Positions 1 through 9,317 of a stretch of DNA of 64,000 bases are shown piece after piece. A model generated the notes under the pieces. That model searched no databases. It saw only the letters and a list, made by a program, of their open reading frames with translations, and was not told the DNA's origin. The position numbers and the translations under genes are program-made. This DNA is from Syntrophosphaera sp035450685 (GTDB lineage: Bacteria; Cloacimonadota; Cloacimonadia; Cloacimonadales; Cloacimonadaceae), in the NCBI GenBank assembly GCA_035450685.1, contig DAOTNF010000011.1:8017-72016 (forward strand), given 5' to 3'. Position 1 is the stretch's first letter, and every line of letters starts with the position of its first letter.

Positions 1-61
1 AGAATAGTCTCCCTTTCCGATAGCTTAATCGCAGTTTATAAGTAGATGCGCGAGAGGATAT

Positions 62-1168
62 ATGAAATTCGTTAAGTTGATTGCCGTTTGTCTGTTGCTC
101 TGGATATCTGTGGCTGGAGAAGCACAGGAATTCGAGGCCATGGATTTTCCCTGGGACAACGGTTCAGCCCTGCTGCTCAGGTGGAAACTGGATCCGTCCC
201 GAGACTCCCTCAGCCTGCAAAAACCTGATTCTTTGGGCGTTTATCGTGAGTTTTTCAACGAATTCAGCCAGTCAGGTGAATGTAAGGACGGAGACCTTGT
301 CTCGGACACACAATACAAGTATCGCTTGATAGCTTATGCGGCTGACCGCTCAGACAGCCTGGTGCTGGAAGCTTCTGCGCAGCCCAGGCAGCAGTGGTTT
401 GCAATGGGGAAGCTTTCATTTTTGATCCTGCTCCTTGTGATCTGCGCTGCGATACTATACTTTATCTGGTCTGCAAGGCGTGGAAAAGACCTGTTTATAC
501 GCAGGATCAGCGGCCTGGACAGCATGGAAGAGGCAATAGGCAGGGCCACTGAAAAGGGCAAACCCATCCTCTTTGTGCCAGGCATTAGTGACCTGGACGA
601 CATCCAGACCATCGCAGCCCTCAATATTCTCAACCATCTTGCCTTTAAATCAGCTGAATACAATACTGACCTGATAGTGCCCTGCCGTTTTTCCATGGTG
701 CTCTCCGCGGCACGTGAAACGGTTAAGGAAGCGTATTTAAGAGCGGGAAAACCAGACCAGTATCGTGAGGAAAACATCTTCTACGTAACAGACGACCAGT
801 TTGGCTACGTAGCTGGCGTGGATGGCATCATGGTGCGCGAACAGCCGGCAGCGAACTTCTTCCTGGGAGCTTTCTGGGCAGAATCGCTGATCCTCACTGA
901 AACAGGTTTCGGAACTGGTGCCATTCAGACCGCTGGCACTGGCCAACCCCATCAGATTCCTTTCTTTGTGGTTTCCTGCGACTACACTCTGATCGGTGAA
1001 GAGCTTTTTGCAGCGTCAGCTTACCTCTCCCGGGATCCTCATCAGTTGGGAAGCCTCAAGGGTCACGACTTCGGCAAGCTGCTGGTGATCCTGCTGATCT
1101 TGATAGGTATTGCCATGGAAATTGCCGGACTGACATGGTTCAAACAATTCTTTGTGGGGGGAAATTGA
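62..1168 (+). CDS. membrane-anchored protein with cytoplasmic domain, DUF6754-like
   Basis: Function unknown. The 368-residue product starts with a signal-like hydrophobic stretch (about residues 3-20), followed by a short beta-rich, fibronectin III-like segment (about 28-112). A transmembrane helix follows at about 118-137 with a positive flank (SARRGK), then a roughly 200-residue soluble domain, and a second helix near 340-360. The soluble domain, with PILFVPGISDLDDIQ near residue 169, recalls the uncharacterised DUF6754 family; that assignment is from memory. It is the first of four membrane genes that overlap or abut, so a common membrane complex is likely. The start is the first ATG and has a weak upstream purine run (GAGAGGA). 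Confidence 0.75.
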   Translation: MKFVKLIAVCLLLWISVAGEAQEFEAMDFPWDNGSALLLRWKLDPSRDSLSLQKPDSLGVYREFFNEFSQSGECKDGDLVSDTQYKYRLIAYAADRSDSLVLEASAQPRQQWFAMGKLSFLILLLVICAAILYFIWSARRGKDLFIRRISGLDSMEEAIGRATEKGKPILFVPGISDLDDIQTIAALNILNHLAFKSAEYNTDLIVPCRFSMVLSAARETVKEAYLRAGKPDQYREENIFYVTDDQFGYVAGVDGIMVREQPAANFFLGAFWAESLILTETGFGTGAIQTAGTGQPHQIPFFVVSCDYTLIGEELFAASAYLSRDPHQLGSLKGHDFGKLLVILLILIGIAMEIAGLTWFKQFFVGGN

Positions 1169-1169
1169 A

Positions 1170-1868
1170 ATGAAACGCAATGTACCTTTGATCCTGGCCT
1201 TTATCAGTGGGATGTTGGTTATCATCTCAGAGTTTATACCGCATTATCCCTTCGGCTTGATTGAAGAGACTCTTGCAGGCTGGTTTATGATCGTCTCCAG
1301 CTTCGCAATCCTGCTGGGTCAGATCAGCCTGATCTCTGCAAACATCAATCGGGTTGTCGAGAAAAGCCACAACTGGCAGTACTATCTCGCTGGCCTTATC
1401 AGTTTTGCCGTGATGGTGACAGTTGGCCTGCTCTGGGGCATGGAAAACACGCCTGGCATCCTGGGTCAGGGAGCAGGCATAACTGCCAAACTGGGCAGCA
1501 AGCCATTCGACTATATCTTCGAATATGCCTATATGCCTCTTTCATCCACCATGTTTGCCCTGCTGGCATTTTACATTGCCTCGGCTGCTTACAGAGCTTT
1601 TATAATCCGCAATTTCGAATCCAACCTGCTGATGATCACGGCAGTGATAGTGATATTGGGTCGCACCAGCTTTGCAACCGCCCTCACTTCCTGGGTGCCC
1701 AAGTCGCTTACTCTGCTTCATTTGCCCGAACTCACCGACTTTATTATGCAATACCCCAACACGGCCGCGCAACGCGCAATCATGATCAGCGCCGCGTTGG
1801 GAGTGATCGGAAGTTCCCTCAGAATTATTCTGGGCATTGAAAGATCCTATCTGGGAGGTGGCAAATGA
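1170..1868 (+). CDS. polytopic membrane protein of unknown function
   Basis: Hydrophobic protein of 232 residues with about six predicted membrane helices and no recognisable catalytic motif. I chose the ATG at 1170 because a GGGGGGAA ribosome-binding sequence lies just upstream. A TTG at 1152 would add six residues and overlap the preceding gene. The gene begins one base after the stop of the upstream membrane gene, and its own stop overlaps the next start by 4 bp. This implies translational coupling within the four-gene cluster. Confidence 0.75.
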   Translation: MKRNVPLILAFISGMLVIISEFIPHYPFGLIEETLAGWFMIVSSFAILLGQISLISANINRVVEKSHNWQYYLAGLISFAVMVTVGLLWGMENTPGILGQGAGITAKLGSKPFDYIFEYAYMPLSSTMFALLAFYIASAAYRAFIIRNFESNLLMITAVIVILGRTSFATALTSWVPKSLTLLHLPELTDFIMQYPNTAAQRAIMISAALGVIGSSLRIILGIERSYLGGGK

Positions 1869-2716
1869 CCTCCAAAAATAGAACCGTATTGGAACGCAGG
1901 ATCGTTTTTCTTGTCTTGGCCATTGCCGTAGCATTGCCACTGGTCTTTCCGCTTGGATTGAAAACACAGGTTACGCCTCTTACTGAAAAGGCTTACGATC
2001 TGGTGGAATCGACACCCGCAGGCTCCGTGGTATTGCTCTCTTTCGATTACGACCCCTCCACGGTAACAGAGCTTCAGCCAATGGCGCAAGCAGTGATCGA
2101 ACACGCATGGAAAAAGGGTCACCGGATCATAGCGACTGCCATGTGGCCACAGGGCTCTCAGATGGCGGATATGGCCTTTGCTGATGTTCAGAAAAAGTTT
2201 GATAACAGCAAAGAATATGGTTTGGATTACATTAATTTGGGTTACAAGGTCGGAGGCATGGTCACCATGCAGGCAATGGGCAGAAGCATGGAAGCAGTGT
2301 ACCCCAAAGACATGTCTGGACTTGACTATAAAGACATCCCCATGCTAACCGGCATCAAATCCTTGCAAAACGTCAAGTATGTGTTTTCCTTTTCCGCCGG
2401 TGATCCCGGGCTTACCCACTGGATCATGGTGGCCAGGGACAAGTATGACATTCCCGTTGCTGGTGGAACCACCGCAGTCAGCGCTCCCGGTTTCTTACCC
2501 TTCGTTAATGACCAGATGCAGCTTCATGGTTTGTTGGGAGGCCTGAAAGCGGCTGCCGAATATGAATTTCTGCTTGGTTACGAAGGTGCGGCCAGCCTCA
2601 ACATGAATCCCCAGTCAGTAGCCCACGTGCTGATATTGATACTGATTGCCATCGGCAACGTGAAAGCCTGGCGCAAACGCAAATCCATTCAACAGGAGGC
2701 CCGTAAAAATGCCTGA
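1865..2716 (+). CDS. membrane-anchored extracytoplasmic protein, unknown function
   Basis: The 283-residue product has an N-terminal signal-anchor (about residues 12-32), a soluble domain of about 215 residues, and a C-terminal helix (about 253-270) followed by a basic tail (WRKRKS). The soluble domain contains short hydrophobic beta strands and an SAGDPGL segment, but I recognise no enzyme motif. The arrangement of N-terminal anchor, globular domain and C-terminal helix resembles that of the PgsW-like protein at 60080-61201, but I could not align the two convincingly. It overlaps both neighbours (4 bp and 8 bp), which ties it to the four-gene membrane cluster. Confidence 0.7.
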   Translation: MTSKNRTVLERRIVFLVLAIAVALPLVFPLGLKTQVTPLTEKAYDLVESTPAGSVVLLSFDYDPSTVTELQPMAQAVIEHAWKKGHRIIATAMWPQGSQMADMAFADVQKKFDNSKEYGLDYINLGYKVGGMVTMQAMGRSMEAVYPKDMSGLDYKDIPMLTGIKSLQNVKYVFSFSAGDPGLTHWIMVARDKYDIPVAGGTTAVSAPGFLPFVNDQMQLHGLLGGLKAAAEYEFLLGYEGAASLNMNPQSVAHVLILILIAIGNVKAWRKRKSIQQEARKNA

Positions 2717-3347
2717 GTTCATGACTGTATTTGGAATCTGGCTGGGGGCCTTCTTTACCCTCAGCATCTTCAGCTTTCTATATAAAGACAATCCCTTCTA
2801 CAAACTCGCTGAACAGATCTTTGTGGGCCTGTCAGCCGGATATTGGCTGATCTATTCCATTTTCAACGTTTTGGTGCCCAATCTGATAACCAAACTGTTC
2901 TTCGATTTTGGCAACAACATAATCCTGCTGGTGCCATTGGCTTTGGGCATCATGATGCTCTTCCGGATTATTCCATCTACGCAGTGGGTCAGCCGCTATC
3001 CCATAGCAATCGTGGTTGGCACCTCCGCTGCCATAGCGATGCTGCGTACCATGCAGACCAATTTGCTAACCCAGGTCACATCCACCATGGTCAATCCCTT
3101 CCAGTTTTCTTCACCTGTGGCGATTGTGGGAACTATTCTGGTGATTCTGGGTACCATCTGCGGCATCTACTTCTTCTACTTTAGTAAAAAGCAGGAGGGG
3201 ATATACGCTGTTCCTTCCAAAATCGGTATTTGGTTTTTAATGATCAGTTTCGGAGCCTCGTTCGGCTATACCGTGATGGCACGTATCTCGCTGTTGATCG
3301 GCAGGCTGGATTTCCTGTTGAGGGATTGGCTGCATATCATTAAGTAA
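2709..3347 (+). CDS. polytopic membrane protein of unknown function
   Basis: Product of 212 residues with about six hydrophobic helices; no family recognised. An AGGAGG ribosome-binding site sits in the 3' end of the preceding gene, and the two genes overlap by 8 bp. This is the last of the four clustered membrane genes. The next gene, for an acyl-CoA synthetase-like ligase, starts 14 bp downstream and could be co-transcribed. Confidence 0.7.
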   Translation: MPEFMTVFGIWLGAFFTLSIFSFLYKDNPFYKLAEQIFVGLSAGYWLIYSIFNVLVPNLITKLFFDFGNNIILLVPLALGIMMLFRIIPSTQWVSRYPIAIVVGTSAAIAMLRTMQTNLLTQVTSTMVNPFQFSSPVAIVGTILVILGTICGIYFFYFSKKQEGIYAVPSKIGIWFLMISFGASFGYTVMARISLLIGRLDFLLRDWLHIIK

Positions 3348-3361
3348 ACTAAGGATATAAG

Positions 3362-4906
3362 ATGTTGCAGCTACATCAACGTTTCATTCAGGTCGCGAAA
3401 AAGACTCCGGACAACATTGCCGTTTACGACAAAGCCACCGACAAAGATTACACCTATGGCAGGCTGTTGATCGCTTCCCTGATCCTCAAAGAGCATATCG
3501 GCAAGATCAAAAGCAGATATGTTGGCATCCTGCTGCCCACCTCGGTTGGCTGCATGCTGGGAATACTTGGCTCCCTGATGAGTGGCAAGATTCCGGTGAT
3601 GATCAACTATTCCACCGGCGCGATAGAAAACTGCCGTTACGCCAGGGAAAAATGTGGCTTCAAGACCATCCTGACCAGTAAAAAACTGCTAGACAGGCTT
3701 AAACTCCAGCCCATAGATCACATGATCTTTGTGGAGGATATCCTGGCCAAGGTCACGACTCTGGCCAAGATCAAGGCCGCAATGCTATCCAAGCTTCCCT
3801 TTATTGTTCTGAAAGGTCTGGTCCACAGCGGTCCCCTTAGCGAAATCAGCGTGATCTTGTTTACCAGCGGCAGCGAGAAGGAACCTAAAGCCGTGCAGCT
3901 TTCCCACCGTAACATTCTGCATAATATAGATGCCATTCCAAAACTGGTGAGATTGGATCATACAGACGTGTTCATGTGTATGTTGCCGCTCTTCCACGTG
4001 TTTGGTCTTACCACCAATTTCTGGTTGCCCCTCTTGTTGGGTTCTTCCCTGATTGCCCATCCCAATCCCCTGGAGTTTAAGAGGATCAGCGACCTGGCAC
4101 GTCAATACCGGATCACTTTTATGACGGCGACACCCTCTTTCTTCTATGGATATCTACAAAAATCTGCGCCGGGTGACTTTGCCAGCATCAGATTCGCCAT
4201 CGCCGGGGCTGACAGGCTTCCGGAAAAGGTCTGCGAAGGCTTTGAGAAGAAACACAACATTACTATCTATGAAGGATATGGCACCACGGAAACCTCCCCC
4301 GTTATCTCCACAAACTATCCTGGGGTTTACAAACCTGGCAGCGTCGGGAAGCCTATCCCGGGTGTTGAAGTCCGCATTCTGGACATCGACACCGACCGGA
4401 TACTGGGAACCAACCAGGAAGGCAAGATCCAGGTTCGGGGAGACATGGTCATGGAAGGATATCTGGGCGATATTGAGGAAACCACGTTACGCATACGCAA
4501 CGGCTGGTACGACACAGGCGATATCGGCATGCTTGATGACGATGGTTTTCTCTGGCATCGTGGCCGCCTGAAGAGGTTTGTCAAGGTGGGCGGCGAGATG
4601 GTCTCACTGGTTCAGGTTGAAAACGTGCTCAGCCAGTTGCTTCCGGAAGATGTGATCTGCTGCGTGGTGGATATTCCCAATCCCACCAAGGGCGCGGATG
4701 TGGTGGCAGCGGTTGCCAATGGAAATTTCGACATGCACAAAGTTATGTGCCAGTTAAAGAAGAAACTACCTTCAATTGCCCTACCGCGCCAGTTTTACGT
4801 TATCGAAGACATCCCAATGATGGCCAGTGGCAAGGTGAATTTCCGCGCCGTTGAGAAGATCTGCCGCGACAGAAGCTTCAATGAAAAAGAGCGAAAACAT
4901 CAATAG
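3362..4906 (+). CDS. AMP-dependent acyl-CoA synthetase/ligase
   Basis: Adenylate-forming enzyme of the ANL superfamily, predicted to activate a carboxylic acid (probably fatty acid-like) with ATP and join it to CoA or an acyl carrier protein. At 514 residues it has the usual length. Visible motifs in order are the phosphate-binding loop LFTSGSEKEPK (about 166-176), YGTTE (306-310), the YDTGD motif (about 383-387) and the C-terminal SGK lysine at about 491, which in this family catalyses adenylation. It resembles the synthetase half of Aas or long-chain acyl-CoA ligases more than acetyl-CoA synthetases, but substrate cannot be read from sequence. The aldolase gene downstream starts inside its 3' end. 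Confidence 0.88.
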   Translation: MLQLHQRFIQVAKKTPDNIAVYDKATDKDYTYGRLLIASLILKEHIGKIKSRYVGILLPTSVGCMLGILGSLMSGKIPVMINYSTGAIENCRYAREKCGFKTILTSKKLLDRLKLQPIDHMIFVEDILAKVTTLAKIKAAMLSKLPFIVLKGLVHSGPLSEISVILFTSGSEKEPKAVQLSHRNILHNIDAIPKLVRLDHTDVFMCMLPLFHVFGLTTNFWLPLLLGSSLIAHPNPLEFKRISDLARQYRITFMTATPSFFYGYLQKSAPGDFASIRFAIAGADRLPEKVCEGFEKKHNITIYEGYGTTETSPVISTNYPGVYKPGSVGKPIPGVEVRILDIDTDRILGTNQEGKIQVRGDMVMEGYLGDIEETTLRIRNGWYDTGDIGMLDDDGFLWHRGRLKRFVKVGGEMVSLVQVENVLSQLLPEDVICCVVDIPNPTKGADVVAAVANGNFDMHKVMCQLKKKLPSIALPRQFYVIEDIPMMASGKVNFRAVEKICRDRSFNEKERKHQ

Positions 4907-5591
4907 CCTGCAGGCGCTGGCGGAGCAATCTGCAGCAATGCGAAACCTTCTGGCCAGGATTTCCGCCGTGGCAGCCCAGATCAACCTGCATGGCTGGGCT
5001 GAAGCAAACGCAGGCAACATCTCCGTGGATGTTAGTTCTCTGCTGGACAGCGAACAAGGTGCCAGCAAGGACTGGTACCTGATATCCCGCTCGGGCAGCC
5101 GCTATCGCGATCTGGCAGTCGACCCGCTCTCAGTTCTCTTGCTCATCTCACCCTCGGAACCAGCACGCGGGGATGGTTCGCCAAGCTCGGAATGGAGCTG
5201 CCATCTCAAACTGCAGCAGGCGGCACGGAGCAGAGCTTGCGGCAGTAAGGTGGTGCTCCATGCCCATCCTGATGAGATCATTCTTCTCAGCCAGCTTGAT
5301 CTGTTTAAGGACCAGAAAACCTTAAACCGGACTTTGCGGGAAGCGCTTCCCGAAATGTCCATATTCTTTCCCCGGGGAGTCCAGCCTGTTAAGCCTGCGC
5401 CGCCCGGTTCCGATGAACTGGCAGAACTCAGTTGTCAGGCGCTTGGTGATCATAACATACTGATTTGGCAGGGTCATGGCATTCTGGCTTTGGGCAGGGA
5501 TCCTGACCATGCCCTGGACCAAATTGAAGTAGTCGCCAAGGCTGCCCGCTTATTGTTAGGCAGATTTTTCTTGACTAATATGGCAAAATGA
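4881..5591 (+). CDS. class II aldolase/adducin family protein, RhaD-like
   Basis: Zinc-dependent class II aldolase fold, 236 residues. Family motifs are ANAGNIS near residue 40, SSEW before a His (the usual catalytic acid region), the metal-binding HAHP and a later WQGHGI. These match rhamnulose-1-phosphate aldolase-type enzymes, which split ketose 1-phosphates to dihydroxyacetone phosphate and an aldehyde. No other sugar catabolic genes are nearby, so the substrate is unknown. I chose ATG 4881 rather than a TTG at 4851; it overlaps the ligase gene by 26 bp, consistent with coupling. Confidence 0.8.
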   Translation: MKKSENINSLQALAEQSAAMRNLLARISAVAAQINLHGWAEANAGNISVDVSSLLDSEQGASKDWYLISRSGSRYRDLAVDPLSVLLLISPSEPARGDGSPSSEWSCHLKLQQAARSRACGSKVVLHAHPDEIILLSQLDLFKDQKTLNRTLREALPEMSIFFPRGVQPVKPAPPGSDELAELSCQALGDHNILIWQGHGILALGRDPDHALDQIEVVAKAARLLLGRFFLTNMAK

Positions 5592-5625
5592 GATTGTGGT
5601 TCTCTCAACCTTTATGGAGGAAACA

Positions 5626-6813
5626 ATGCCTAAATATTCAGCCATTATAATTTTCCTGGCAATAGCGACACTGCTGGCGGGCCAGGTAAAATACTCCGAC
5701 AGCTTGATGCGTAAAGCTCAAAACGGTGATCCTGAAGCTCAGTTTCAGATAGGAGTCTGCTTTCAGGATGGCTTGGGAGTCAAAGCCAGTAAAGCTGAAG
5801 CCGTGGATTGGTATAAAAAAGCCAGCGCCAAAGGTCATCCGGGCGCCCAGCACAATCTCGCTTACTGCTATTTTATAGGGGATGGAGTGGCTGTTGATAA
5901 AAAAGAAGCTATCAGATTGTACCGACTGGCAGCAAATCAGGGTCTCAGCGCCGCGCAATATAGCCTGGGCCTTGCATATTACACCGGCGATGGCCTCAGC
6001 CGTAACCACGGCGAAGCTGTGAAATGGTTTCAACTGGCTGCAGATAAAGGCCACGCCAACGCGAAATACAGCCTTGGCCTCTGCTATTTTAACGGAGATG
6101 GGGTGAGGAAAGATAAGGCCGAAGCGATCAAGTGGTTTGAAAAAAGCGCGAATGCAGGCAGCATCATGGCAATGAACAATCTTGCCTGGTGCTATAAAAA
6201 CGGCGAAGGCGTTCCTGCCGACCCCAGCTCAGTCCTCAAGTGGTACCGGAAAGCCGCAGATAAAAACGACCCTGTCGCCCAATACAACCTCGCTTTGGCT
6301 CATTTCAACGGGGAAGGCACTCCCAAAAGCACCACTGAAGCGATCAAGTATCTCACTCGCTCGGCTGACAATAATTATGCCCCCGCCCAATACATGCTGG
6401 GTCTTTCCTATTACGGCGGAGACGGCGTTGCCAAAAGCTTGCCCGAGGCAGTTAAATGGTATCAGCGCGCCGCTAATGGCGGCCACGACACCGCCCAGCT
6501 TACCCTGGGAAGGATGTACTTCGATGGCGAGGGAGTAACAAAGGATTACGCCGAAGCCGCCAAGTGGTATCTCAAGGCGGCCGACAATGGCAATGTGACC
6601 GCTATGTACAATATCGGCAACTGCTATGCCTTTGGCGAAGGCGTGAAAGAAAACGCGTATGAGGCTTTCTTCTGGTATTCCCTGGCTGCGTCCAGCGGCG
6701 ATGAGGAAGCGACAAGGGCACGCGATATACTGTCCCGCCAGTTTTCCAAGCAAGATTTGAACAACCTGCTTAAACGCGCGGAACTATGGTTTTCCAAACA
6801 TTATTCTGAATAG
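5626..6813 (+). CDS. secreted Sel1-repeat (TPR-like) protein
   Basis: The product (395 residues from ATG 5626, which follows a GGAGG site) has a hydrophobic signal sequence (about residues 5-20) and then nine consecutive Sel1-like repeats of 36 residues with the pattern A-x-x-x-L-G-x-x-Y-x-x-G-x-G-V. Such alpha-helical solenoids are protein-interaction scaffolds, usually periplasmic or outer-membrane associated in diderms. There is no catalytic domain. Repeats are regular and intact, with a short divergent helical cap at the C terminus. A strong terminator follows 24 bp after the stop, so this is the end of a transcription unit. Confidence 0.88.
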   Translation: MPKYSAIIIFLAIATLLAGQVKYSDSLMRKAQNGDPEAQFQIGVCFQDGLGVKASKAEAVDWYKKASAKGHPGAQHNLAYCYFIGDGVAVDKKEAIRLYRLAANQGLSAAQYSLGLAYYTGDGLSRNHGEAVKWFQLAADKGHANAKYSLGLCYFNGDGVRKDKAEAIKWFEKSANAGSIMAMNNLAWCYKNGEGVPADPSSVLKWYRKAADKNDPVAQYNLALAHFNGEGTPKSTTEAIKYLTRSADNNYAPAQYMLGLSYYGGDGVAKSLPEAVKWYQRAANGGHDTAQLTLGRMYFDGEGVTKDYAEAAKWYLKAADNGNVTAMYNIGNCYAFGEGVKENAYEAFFWYSLAASSGDEEATRARDILSRQFSKQDLNNLLKRAELWFSKHYSE

Positions 6814-6837
6814 ACGCTGGATTTATTCTTTCCATTG

Positions 6838-6865
6838 CCGCCGGGTGTATGTCCGGCGGTTTTTA
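6838..6865 (+). terminator. rho-independent terminator after Sel1 gene
   Basis: A perfect 7-bp GC stem (CCGCCGG / CCGGCGG) with an 8-base loop is followed directly by TTTTT. It lies 24 bp downstream of the Sel1-repeat gene. Confidence 0.88.
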
Positions 6866-7146
6866 TCATGTGGTAAAACAGGCGTCTCCGGACACATCCG
6901 CCTTTGACGAATACAATAAGCTATTTGCTTTTGCTTGGCCGTCGATTAGTTTGATATTATACGTATGCCCGTGATTGTTAAATGTATCAAAAGAGTGGTC
7001 AAAAACATAGAGTGTTGCCTAACGAGACTGGGTTTATTAAAGTGAGGGATACAGACGCTACCTTCAAAAGCTTACTGGATGCCCGGCTATTTGAGTTATT
7101 TGGAGCATGACAAAGCTCGTAAGCTAAAACCGATTAGGGAGGAATC
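6866..7146. other. leader region upstream of FG-GAP gene
   Basis: With the terminator this completes a 333-bp gene-free stretch. It is AT-rich and probably holds the promoter and leader of the FG-GAP gene, which has a GGGAGGAAT ribosome-binding site just before 7147. I see no dispersed repeat and no convincing -10/-35 pair. Confidence 0.4.
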
Positions 7147-8757
7147 ATGTTTTCGAGCAGATTTGTTTTGGTTTTCTTTTTACTGACCATACCTATCCAC
7201 GTTATCCATGCCCAAAATGACATGCCTCTGCTGGCACAACTGCAGGGTGAACATAACATGTCTTCTTTTGGTTTTAGCATAATAAATTTAGACTTTAACC
7301 ACGATGGGGTAGATGACCTAATAGTATACTCTGCTTCTTACGGTTATCAGTATCAGCAAAGTCCATCCCGGGGGAAAGTTTACATCTATTATGGTGGCCC
7401 CGGTTTTAGCTCCGCATCAGAGCCTGCTATGACCCTGGAAGGTGATTATCCTGAAGGAATGAATCGGTATATTGTATCAATTGGTAATGTTGGAGATGTA
7501 AATGGTGATGGATTTGATGACTTGCTGATCTGCGATTTAATTCCCGGGCCGTCAGGTTTTTATGTTGCAGGTAGTGCAAGAGGTATGTTATTTTATGGTG
7601 GCACTGAAGATCTATCAACCCCAAATAGGGTTGAGTGCCCGCTTCCTGGCGAAAGCTTTGGCCTTTATTATAAACTTGGCGATGTAGATGGGGACGGCTT
7701 TGATGATATAGGTATTTTCTACAGTATCAAGAACTATCCATATTTCGATATCATGTGGGGAGGGTCTTTTGCACGCCAAAACTTATTGGCTCTTGATTTT
7801 GTCAGCTCAGCAGTTGACGGATCAATTATTGGAATTGGCGACATTAATAACGACGGATATCATGATTTTTCAATAGGATATCTTGGTGGGCAACATGGGA
7901 ATGAACAATATTCCACTATCAGCGTTTATTATGGAAACAGCAGCAGAGTGTTTTCTGACAATACGCTTTTAATCCACACACCATATATAATAACAAGGAG
8001 ATGCAAGCCACTTGGGGACTTAAACAATGATGGCTTTGCCGATTTCCTGGGATACGTTAACAGTTGGGGAATGCATGTTTGGTTCGGAACAAACTCTGGT
8101 CTCTCCTTAAACCCAGACGTTAGTTTAAACCCTGTGCATTATGGCACCTATCAGCTTCGTGGCATAAACCATGGCGACTTCAATGGCGATGGCTTCAGTG
8201 ACGTAATCGGTGCCACTTATCAGGGACGCAGGTTTGCCGTCTGGCTCGGTGGAGTCAATATGGATGGAATTGCAGATTGGCAAAAAGTCAACACATTGGA
8301 AAACTACGGCTATGATGTTGCGGTTGGTGATTTTAACGCCGATGGATATTATGACATAGCCGTATCTGCTCCATTTGAAGAGGGTATATGGCCACATAAT
8401 GATTATAGGGGATATGTGTTTATCTATGGCGGTAACCCCCAAATGGTCACCAATGATGATCCCCTTGCGCCACAACTGGCAGGTCAGTTACAAATTAGAT
8501 TGAGCCCCAATCCCGTACGAACCAATGGGGAGATCACGGTTTCGCTATCGGGGTTGGGAAAAAACAGAGGAATGCCCATAACAATCGAAATCTTTAACAT
8601 CAAGGGTCAAGTCACTCACCGTACAGAAATCAACGATGTATCGTCAAATGAATTGGCCAGATCGATTAATCTCTCCAACTACACATCAGGTTTGTATTTA
8701 TGCAGAGTAAGGACTGGCGGGCAAGCTACCGTCAAGAAATTTACCATCTTAAAATGA
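7147..8757 (+). CDS. secreted FG-GAP repeat protein with type IX-like sorting domain
   Basis: The 536-residue product has a signal peptide (about residues 1-22). Seven integrin-like FG-GAP blades follow, each with a calcium-loop signature of the form D-x-N/D-x-D-G-x-x-D (for example DVNGDGFDD, DLNNDGFAD, DFNADGYYD). They predict a beta-propeller that binds calcium. The last 85 residues, beginning at LSPNP, have the features of the C-terminal domain that directs T9SS cargo: SPNP start, IEIFNIKGQ core, SGLYLCRV and a final VKKFTIL strand. It is therefore a likely PorU/PorV-processed surface protein, perhaps adhesive; no enzymatic domain is present. Confidence 0.88.
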   Translation: MFSSRFVLVFFLLTIPIHVIHAQNDMPLLAQLQGEHNMSSFGFSIINLDFNHDGVDDLIVYSASYGYQYQQSPSRGKVYIYYGGPGFSSASEPAMTLEGDYPEGMNRYIVSIGNVGDVNGDGFDDLLICDLIPGPSGFYVAGSARGMLFYGGTEDLSTPNRVECPLPGESFGLYYKLGDVDGDGFDDIGIFYSIKNYPYFDIMWGGSFARQNLLALDFVSSAVDGSIIGIGDINNDGYHDFSIGYLGGQHGNEQYSTISVYYGNSSRVFSDNTLLIHTPYIITRRCKPLGDLNNDGFADFLGYVNSWGMHVWFGTNSGLSLNPDVSLNPVHYGTYQLRGINHGDFNGDGFSDVIGATYQGRRFAVWLGGVNMDGIADWQKVNTLENYGYDVAVGDFNADGYYDIAVSAPFEEGIWPHNDYRGYVFIYGGNPQMVTNDDPLAPQLAGQLQIRLSPNPVRTNGEITVSLSGLGKNRGMPITIEIFNIKGQVTHRTEINDVSSNELARSINLSNYTSGLYLCRVRTGGQATVKKFTILK

Positions 8758-8816
8758 ACGTTAAAGAATCAACACACCCGACTCCGAAACAAACTACACA
8801 CGTACTATAACCTGTG

Positions 8817-9060
8817 TCATCACGGCCTGCCGGGGTCCCCACCGAAGCGCGTAGCGGTTTGGTGGGGTGGATAGAGCCGTGATCCAGTCTTTGGGACACA
8901 ACCAGCCAGTCTGGAAACAACCGGCATCAATTCCTTGACAACCGCATAAATAATCTTGTACATTCCGCAATATCCTTCATAGCGCCCTCCTTTGCTGCTA
9001 CTGGCTTTTGGGCCATCATCCTTAGGTCATCCTTATAAATTATAAGGTTGACCCCAGGAA
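8817..9060 (+). repeat. composite dispersed repeat, copy A (module 1 plus core)
   Basis: Bases 8817-8905 form a module shared with 57330-57410, including the identical run CGAAGCGCGTAGCGGTTTGG. It is followed by the conserved ~85-bp core at 8976-9060 (TTCATAGCGCCCTCC...CCCCAGGAA). The stretch between also matches copy F (CATAAATAA, ACATTCC). The internal inverted repeat of the core is partly degraded here (CATCCTTA...TATAAGG). Confidence 0.8.
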
Positions 9061-9272
9061 GACCCACTCCTGGGAGGGTGATGCAAATGAGAGCCACCCC
9101 CCCATATATATAGGTGCTATGATAAAATCGTGGAAAGGTGAAATGGTGGAAAGGTTCCCCTGACAGACTCTCGTGGTGCCGTGATGTCGTGGTGACGTGA
9201 TGATAGAACGCGGGTAACAGGATCTTTGAAGGTGGAAAGGTTCCCCAAAAACAAGTCCACCAGGCTATATAA

Positions 9273-9317
9273 TGTGTCATCCTGGGCAAGCTTGCTTGAC
9301 CCGGGATCCAGTCTTTT
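9273..9317 (+). repeat. partial module-1 repeat
   Basis: The segment 'gtgtcatcctgggc...gggatccagtcttt' resembles the ends of module 1 of the composite repeat (GTCATC...GTGATCCAGTCTTT). It is preceded by a GGATCTTTGAAGGTGGAAAGG box, also found at 57262-57283. Confidence 0.5.
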
